A DNA stretch of 64,000 bases, from positions 21,498 to 85,497 of the forward strand of contig CANPHE010000007.1 of the NCBI GenBank assembly GCA_947573795.1, read 5' to 3'. The position numbers were made by a program, and so were the translations under genes. The notes beneath the pieces were generated by a model. The model did no database searches. It was not told the DNA's origin and worked only from the letters and a program-made list of their open reading frames with translations. The DNA is from an uncultured Alistipes sp. (GTDB lineage Bacteria > Bacteroidota > Bacteroidia > Bacteroidales > Rikenellaceae). Below, piece by piece: positions 60,132-64,000 of the stretch (its first letter is position 1; each line of letters opens with the position of its first letter).

Positions 60132-61487
60132 ATGTCGAAAATCATTACACTACGCAAGGGTCTCGACATCAATTTGCAGGGCCGGGCTCAGGAGTCGCTG
60201 TCGGTAGCGCCGACGGCTTCGGAGTACGCCCTCTCGCCCCTCGATTTCGAGGGCGTGACTCCCAAGTTGCTGGTGAAAGTAGGCGATGAGGTAAAGGCCG
60301 GAACACCGTTGTTCTTCAACAAGTACGACGAGCGTATCCTCTTTACGTCACCCGTCAGCGGCAAGGTCGCCGCCGTCAATCGCGGGGAGAAACGCAAAGT
60401 GCTCTCCGTGACGGTCGCTCCCGATGCCGAGCAGCAGTACGAGGAGTTCGCCAAACCCGACCTCGGGAAGGCTTCGCGCGAAGAGATCGTCACCCTGCTG
60501 TTGCGTTCGGGCCTCTGGCCGCTGCTCGTGCAGCGCCCCTACGGCATCATCGCCAATCCGAGCGACACGCCGAAGGCTATCTTCATCTCGGCCTTCGATT
60601 CCGCGCCGCTGGCTCCCGACTACAACTTCGTGTTGGCGTCGGAGCGGAAGAACCTCCAGGCCGGTATCGACGCGCTGCGCAAGCTCACGCCGGGCAAAGT
60701 CCATCTTTCGGTCCGCGCCAAGGCCGAGGGCGACATGCCGTCGCTCAAGGGTGCCGAACTGCATACCTTTGCGGGCAAACACCCGGTAGGTAATGTCGGC
60801 GTGCAGATCCACCATATCGATCCGGTGAACCGGGGCGAGGTCGTCTGGACGGTCAACATTCAGGACGTCGCCATCATCGGCCGTCTGGTGAACGAGGGCC
60901 GCGTAGACCGCACGAAGATCGTCGCCGTGACGGGTTCCGAGGTCGAGAAGCCGCACTACGTGCGTGTTATCGCGGGTGCGAAGATCGATTCGCTGCTCGC
61001 CGGAAACATTCGCAAGCAGGCCGAGGGCGACAGCGTGCGCATCATCTCGGGCAACGTGCTGACGGGTACGAAGGTCGCAGCCGACGGTTTCCTGACCTTC
61101 TACGCCAACCAGGTGACGGTGATCCCCGAGGGCGACAAGTACGAACTGCTGGGCTGGGCGATGCCCCGTCTGAACAAGTTCTCCGTATCGCGCGCCTACT
61201 TCTCGTGGCTCTGCCCCAAGAAGGCCTACAAGCTCGATACCAACATGAACGGCGGCGAGCGTCCTTTCGTCGTGACGGGTCTCTACGAGAAGTATCTGCC
61301 GATGGATATCTATCCGATGTACCTGCTCAAGGCGTGCCTTGCGGGCGATATCGACAAGATGGAGAACCTGGGTATCTACGAGGTCACGGAGGAGGATTTC
61401 GCCCTGTGCGAGTTCGTCGATCCTTCGAAGATCGATATTCAGCAGATCATCCGCGACGGTATTAACTTAATGATTAAGGAGGCATAA
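60132..61487 (+). CDS. nqrA: Na+-translocating NADH:quinone reductase subunit A
   Basis: NqrA is the peripheral cytoplasmic subunit of the complex that oxidises NADH and pumps sodium out of the cell. The 451-residue protein has the family start ITLRKGLDINLQGRA, the central barrel-sandwich region (TPLFFNKYDERILFTSPVSG) and the conserved LPMDIYPMYLLKACLAGDID near the C-terminus. The ATG at 60132 fits homologues; an upstream in-frame ATG at 60096 adds only twelve residues of no family likeness. nqrB follows after two bases. Confidence 0.96.
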   Translation: MSKIITLRKGLDINLQGRAQESLSVAPTASEYALSPLDFEGVTPKLLVKVGDEVKAGTPLFFNKYDERILFTSPVSGKVAAVNRGEKRKVLSVTVAPDAEQQYEEFAKPDLGKASREEIVTLLLRSGLWPLLVQRPYGIIANPSDTPKAIFISAFDSAPLAPDYNFVLASERKNLQAGIDALRKLTPGKVHLSVRAKAEGDMPSLKGAELHTFAGKHPVGNVGVQIHHIDPVNRGEVVWTVNIQDVAIIGRLVNEGRVDRTKIVAVTGSEVEKPHYVRVIAGAKIDSLLAGNIRKQAEGDSVRIISGNVLTGTKVAADGFLTFYANQVTVIPEGDKYELLGWAMPRLNKFSVSRAYFSWLCPKKAYKLDTNMNGGERPFVVTGLYEKYLPMDIYPMYLLKACLAGDIDKMENLGIYEVTEEDFALCEFVDPSKIDIQQIIRDGINLMIKEA

Positions 61488-61489
61488 CG

Positions 61490-62617
61490 ATGGGATTACG
61501 GAAAATTATCGATAATCTGAAACCCACCTTCTCCAAAGGCGGCAAGCTGGGTTTCCTGGAGTCTACGTTCGACGCGTTCGAAACGTTCCTCTTCGTGCCG
61601 AACACCACCACCGTGCGCGGTGCGCATATCCGCGACGCCAACGACATGAAACGTACGATGATCGTCGTGGTGCTGGCGCTCATGCCGGCATTCCTGTTCG
61701 GCTGTTTCAATACGGGTTCGCAAGTGGGCCTCGAAGGTTTCCAGGCCTTCCTTTACGGTCTGGTTCGCGTGCTGCCGATGGTGTGCGTGTCGTACATCGT
61801 CGGTCTGGCCATCGAGTTCGGTTTCGCGCAGGCGCGCGGCCACGAGGTCAACGAGGGTTTCCTCGTCACGGGTCTTCTGATCCCCATGATCTTCCCCGTG
61901 AGCACGCCGCTCTGGATGGTGGGTCTCTCGACCGCTTTCGCCGTGGTCTTCGGCAAGGAGGTGTTCGGCGGTACGGGTATGAATGTCTTCAACCCCGCGC
62001 TGCTGGCCCGCGCTTTCGCCTTCTTCGCCTATACGCCCTCGATGTCGGGTGAGACCGTATGGTACTCCGACTGGACGATGATGGGCGCTCAGGTCGACGG
62101 CATCACGGGCGCTACGGCGCTCGAGCAGCTCGGTTCGACCGGCACGATGACCTTCTCGCCCCTGGATGCGTTCCTGGGCTTCATCCCCGGTTCGTTCGGC
62201 GAGACTTCGACGCTGGCGATCTTGATCGGCGGCGCGATCCTGCTCCTGACGGGCATCGCTTCGTGGCGGACGATGGTTTCGGTGTTCGTCGGCGGTCTGG
62301 CGATGGGCTACCTCTTCCAGGCACTCGGCGTGACGGAGTTCCCGGCATGGTATCACCTCATCGTCGGCGGTTTCGCGTTCGGTGCCGTGTTCATGGCCAC
62401 CGATCCCGTAACCTCGGCGCAGACCGATACGGGCAAGTGCATCGTCGGCCTGATGACCGGTGCCCTGGCCGTGATGATCCGCGTGGTGAACCCGGCCTAT
62501 CCCGAAGGCATGATGCTCTCGATCCTCTTTATGAACGCGCTGGCTCCGCTGGTGGACTACTATGTGGTCGAAGCCAACATCGCGCGCCGCAAAAAACGTG
62601 TTAAACCGGTAAAATAA
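61490..62617 (+). CDS. nqrB: Na+-translocating NADH:quinone reductase subunit B
   Basis: NqrB is a membrane subunit with about ten helices that carries a covalently bound FMN and takes part in sodium transport. The 375-residue sequence includes PNTTTVRGAHIRDANDMKRT near the start, the GVNVFNPALLARAF-like segment (GMNVFNPALLARAFAFF), the flavin Thr region ITGATALEQL near residue 205, and FMATDPVTSAQTDTGK. The gene lies between nqrA and nqrC in a compact operon. Confidence 0.96.
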   Translation: MGLRKIIDNLKPTFSKGGKLGFLESTFDAFETFLFVPNTTTVRGAHIRDANDMKRTMIVVVLALMPAFLFGCFNTGSQVGLEGFQAFLYGLVRVLPMVCVSYIVGLAIEFGFAQARGHEVNEGFLVTGLLIPMIFPVSTPLWMVGLSTAFAVVFGKEVFGGTGMNVFNPALLARAFAFFAYTPSMSGETVWYSDWTMMGAQVDGITGATALEQLGSTGTMTFSPLDAFLGFIPGSFGETSTLAILIGGAILLLTGIASWRTMVSVFVGGLAMGYLFQALGVTEFPAWYHLIVGGFAFGAVFMATDPVTSAQTDTGKCIVGLMTGALAVMIRVVNPAYPEGMMLSILFMNALAPLVDYYVVEANIARRKKRVKPVK

Positions 62618-62626
62618 CGAAGGATC

Positions 62627-63358
62627 ATGGACAAGAACAGCAATAAGTACATTATCCTCTACGCTACGGTGATGGTCGTCATCGTGGCTACGCTCCTGGC
62701 TTGCGCCGCACTGGGTTTGCAGAAGCGTCAGTACGAGAACGAGCTCAACGAGAAGAAGCAGGCCATCCTGGCTTCGCTCTCCGCTTCGACCGAGAACTAC
62801 GACGAGTTCATCGAAGCCTATGTCGTCGACGGCAAGGGCGAGCGCGTCGAAGGCGAAGACGTCTTCGCGCTGCTCAACGACCTTCCGGGTGCTTATGCCG
62901 CCGGGAAATACCCCGTCTTCGAGGCGCGCGACGGCCGCATGGTGCTGCCCGTGACGGGTAGGGGGCTGTGGGGCCCGATCTGGGGTTATGTCGCTCTGGA
63001 GAAGGATATGGCGACCTTGGCGGGTATCATCATGGCCCACAAGGGCGAGACGCCCGGTCTGGGTGCCGAGATCGCGACGCCCAAATACCAGGCCCGCTTC
63101 GTCGGCAAATCGATCTTCGAGGGCGACGATTTCGTCTCGGTGACGCTGCGCAAGGGCGGAGCCAAAGATCCCGCTCACGAGGTCGACGCCATTTCGGGCG
63201 GAACGAAGACCTCGGACGGCGTGACGGCCATGCTGCGCAACAGCCTCGGCAACTACCTCCCGCTGCTCGAAGCCAAACGTTCGGCTGCGGCTGCGGAGGA
63301 GGTTTTCGAGCCCGTGCGTGAGGAGTCTAACGATGTAAATGAAGGAAACAATGAGTAA
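62627..63358 (+). CDS. nqrC: Na+-translocating NADH:quinone reductase subunit C
   Basis: NqrC has one N-terminal membrane helix (about residues 8-28) and a periplasmic FMN-binding domain. The flavin attachment motif is SGGTKTSDGV near residue 190, with the second Thr as the likely attachment point. GRGLWGPIWGYVAL and AHKGETPGLGAEI are further family marks. The length of 243 residues is normal. Its end overlaps nqrD by eight bases. Confidence 0.95.
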   Translation: MDKNSNKYIILYATVMVVIVATLLACAALGLQKRQYENELNEKKQAILASLSASTENYDEFIEAYVVDGKGERVEGEDVFALLNDLPGAYAAGKYPVFEARDGRMVLPVTGRGLWGPIWGYVALEKDMATLAGIIMAHKGETPGLGAEIATPKYQARFVGKSIFEGDDFVSVTLRKGGAKDPAHEVDAISGGTKTSDGVTAMLRNSLGNYLPLLEAKRSAAAAEEVFEPVREESNDVNEGNNE

Positions 63359-64000
63359 GATGGAAAAAGAGCCTTTGTTTTCGGCTAAGAATATGAAATA
63401 CCTGACGGGACCGTTCTCCGCGAACAACCCGGTCATCGTGCAGATCCTCGGTATCTGCTCGGCGCTGGCTGTGACCGTGCAGCTCAAGCCCGCCATCGTC
63501 ATGGCGCTTTCGGTGACGGTCGTCACGGCTTTCTCCAACCTGGTCATGTCGCTGCTGCGCAACGGCGTTCCGTCGCGTATCCGCATCATCGTCCAGCTGG
63601 TCGTCATCGCCGCGCTGGTGATCCTCGTCGACCAGGTGCTCAAGGCTTTCGTCTATGAAGTCTCGAAGCAGCTGTCGGTGTACGTGGGTCTGATTATCAC
63701 CAACTGTATCGTCATGGGACGCGTCGAGGCGTTCGCGCTGGCCAACAAACCCTGGCCTGCGTTCCTCGACGGTATCGGCAACGGTTTGGGCTACGGTCTG
63801 ATCCTGGTTATCGTGGCTTTCTTCCGCGAACTGCTGGGCTCGGGTACGCTGCTGGGCATGCGCGTCATTCCCGAGAGCTGGTACATCGCCGAGGGCGGTT
63901 TCTACTCCAACTGCGGTATGATGCTCTTCCCGCCGATGGCCCTCATCATCGTGGGTTGCATCATCTGGGTGCACCGTTCGCGCAACAAGGATTTACAGGA
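63351..64000 (+). CDS. nqrD: Na+-translocating NADH:quinone reductase subunit D (3' end outside window)
   Basis: The first 216 codons of NqrD, a membrane subunit with six helices, run to the end of the window. The sequence shows GPFSANNPVIVQILGICSAL, RIIVQLVVIAALVILVDQ, YVGLIITNCIVMGRVEAFA with a conserved Cys, and FFRELLGSGTLLG. The start at 63351 overlaps nqrC; an in-frame ATG at 63360 is the alternative. No stop is reached. The operon should continue with nqrE and nqrF beyond the window. Confidence 0.95.
   Translation, partial: MSKMEKEPLFSAKNMKYLTGPFSANNPVIVQILGICSALAVTVQLKPAIVMALSVTVVTAFSNLVMSLLRNGVPSRIRIIVQLVVIAALVILVDQVLKAFVYEVSKQLSVYVGLIITNCIVMGRVEAFALANKPWPAFLDGIGNGLGYGLILVIVAFFRELLGSGTLLGMRVIPESWYIAEGGFYSNCGMMLFPPMALIIVGCIIWVHRSRNKDLQ

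Noticed and set aside
1..64000. CRISPR arrays, tRNA or rRNA genes, insertion sequences, prophage genes
   Set aside because: No regularly spaced direct repeats, cloverleaf sequences, transposase or phage motifs were seen in the intergenic regions or proteins.

Overview
This window looks like a chromosomal segment of a GC-rich member of the Bacteroidales, most probably an Alistipes-like (Rikenellaceae) gut bacterium. The signs are a fused SecD-SecF protein, a Na+-translocating NQR operon, many Bacteroidetes-restricted families (DUF4831, DUF4294, DUF4199, DUF4293, DUF5689, DUF2807, TIGR02757, BACON domains, TonB-dependent receptors), and promoters of the Bacteroidetes type (TTTG, about 20 bp, then TAnnTTTG) instead of the usual -35/-10 boxes. 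Start codons mostly lack a Shine-Dalgarno sequence. The assignment is inferred from content; no database was searched.

Layout. 1-8.0 kb (+): the end of secDF, then a YbbR-like protein, coaE, folP, a LolD-type ATPase and a TIGR02757 protein, followed by a tRNA m6A methyltransferase, a DUF4831 protein and a HEAT-repeat (AlkD-like) protein. 8.1-16.0 kb (-): a nine-gene run reading degenerate M23 protein, dxr, rseP, acetyltransferase, LUD protein, lipoprotein, radA, nucleotide-sugar epimerase, thioredoxin. 16.2-27.5 kb: an outer-membrane barrel protein, DUF4294, OsmC, a YciO/TsaC-like protein with DUF4199, GT2 and DUF4293 genes, then (-) a large TPR protein with an outer-membrane barrel partner, and mltG. 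A 54-bp promoter-bearing repeat recurs three times here, and the signal recognition particle RNA gene lies at 27.6 kb. 28.0-37.0 kb (+): a five-gene locus with a BACON/DUF5689 lipoprotein, a NUC1-type nuclease lipoprotein, an EEP-family nuclease, a TonB-dependent receptor and a second DUF5689 lipoprotein. I read this as a nucleic-acid scavenging system built like a polysaccharide utilisation locus.

37.0-49.1 kb: an LTA-synthase-like sulfatase, then (-) addA-like helicase-nuclease, ABC exporter, HprK-like kinase and SipW-like peptidase; divergent from these are a DUF2807 protein and the addB-like nuclease. 49.1-49.5 kb is a gene-free stretch rich in hairpins. 49.5-60.0 kb: HAD phosphatase and two M23 peptidases (-), alaS, gpmI and a YczE-like membrane protein (+), then a ProX-like deacylase, a D-2-hydroxyacid dehydrogenase, tcdA and a TatD hydrolase (-). 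60.1-64.0 kb (+): nqrA, nqrB, nqrC and the start of nqrD, which runs off the window.

Most of the window is housekeeping. The parts that deserve a second look are the nucleic-acid scavenging locus, the repeated promoter element with its small candidate RNA units at 18.2-18.6 kb, the recurring C9/G9 tracts, the kinase-peptidase-ABC cluster, and three enzymes that have lost recognisable catalytic residues (an epimerase, an M23 protein and an OsmC protein). No tRNA, rRNA, CRISPR array, insertion sequence or prophage gene was seen.
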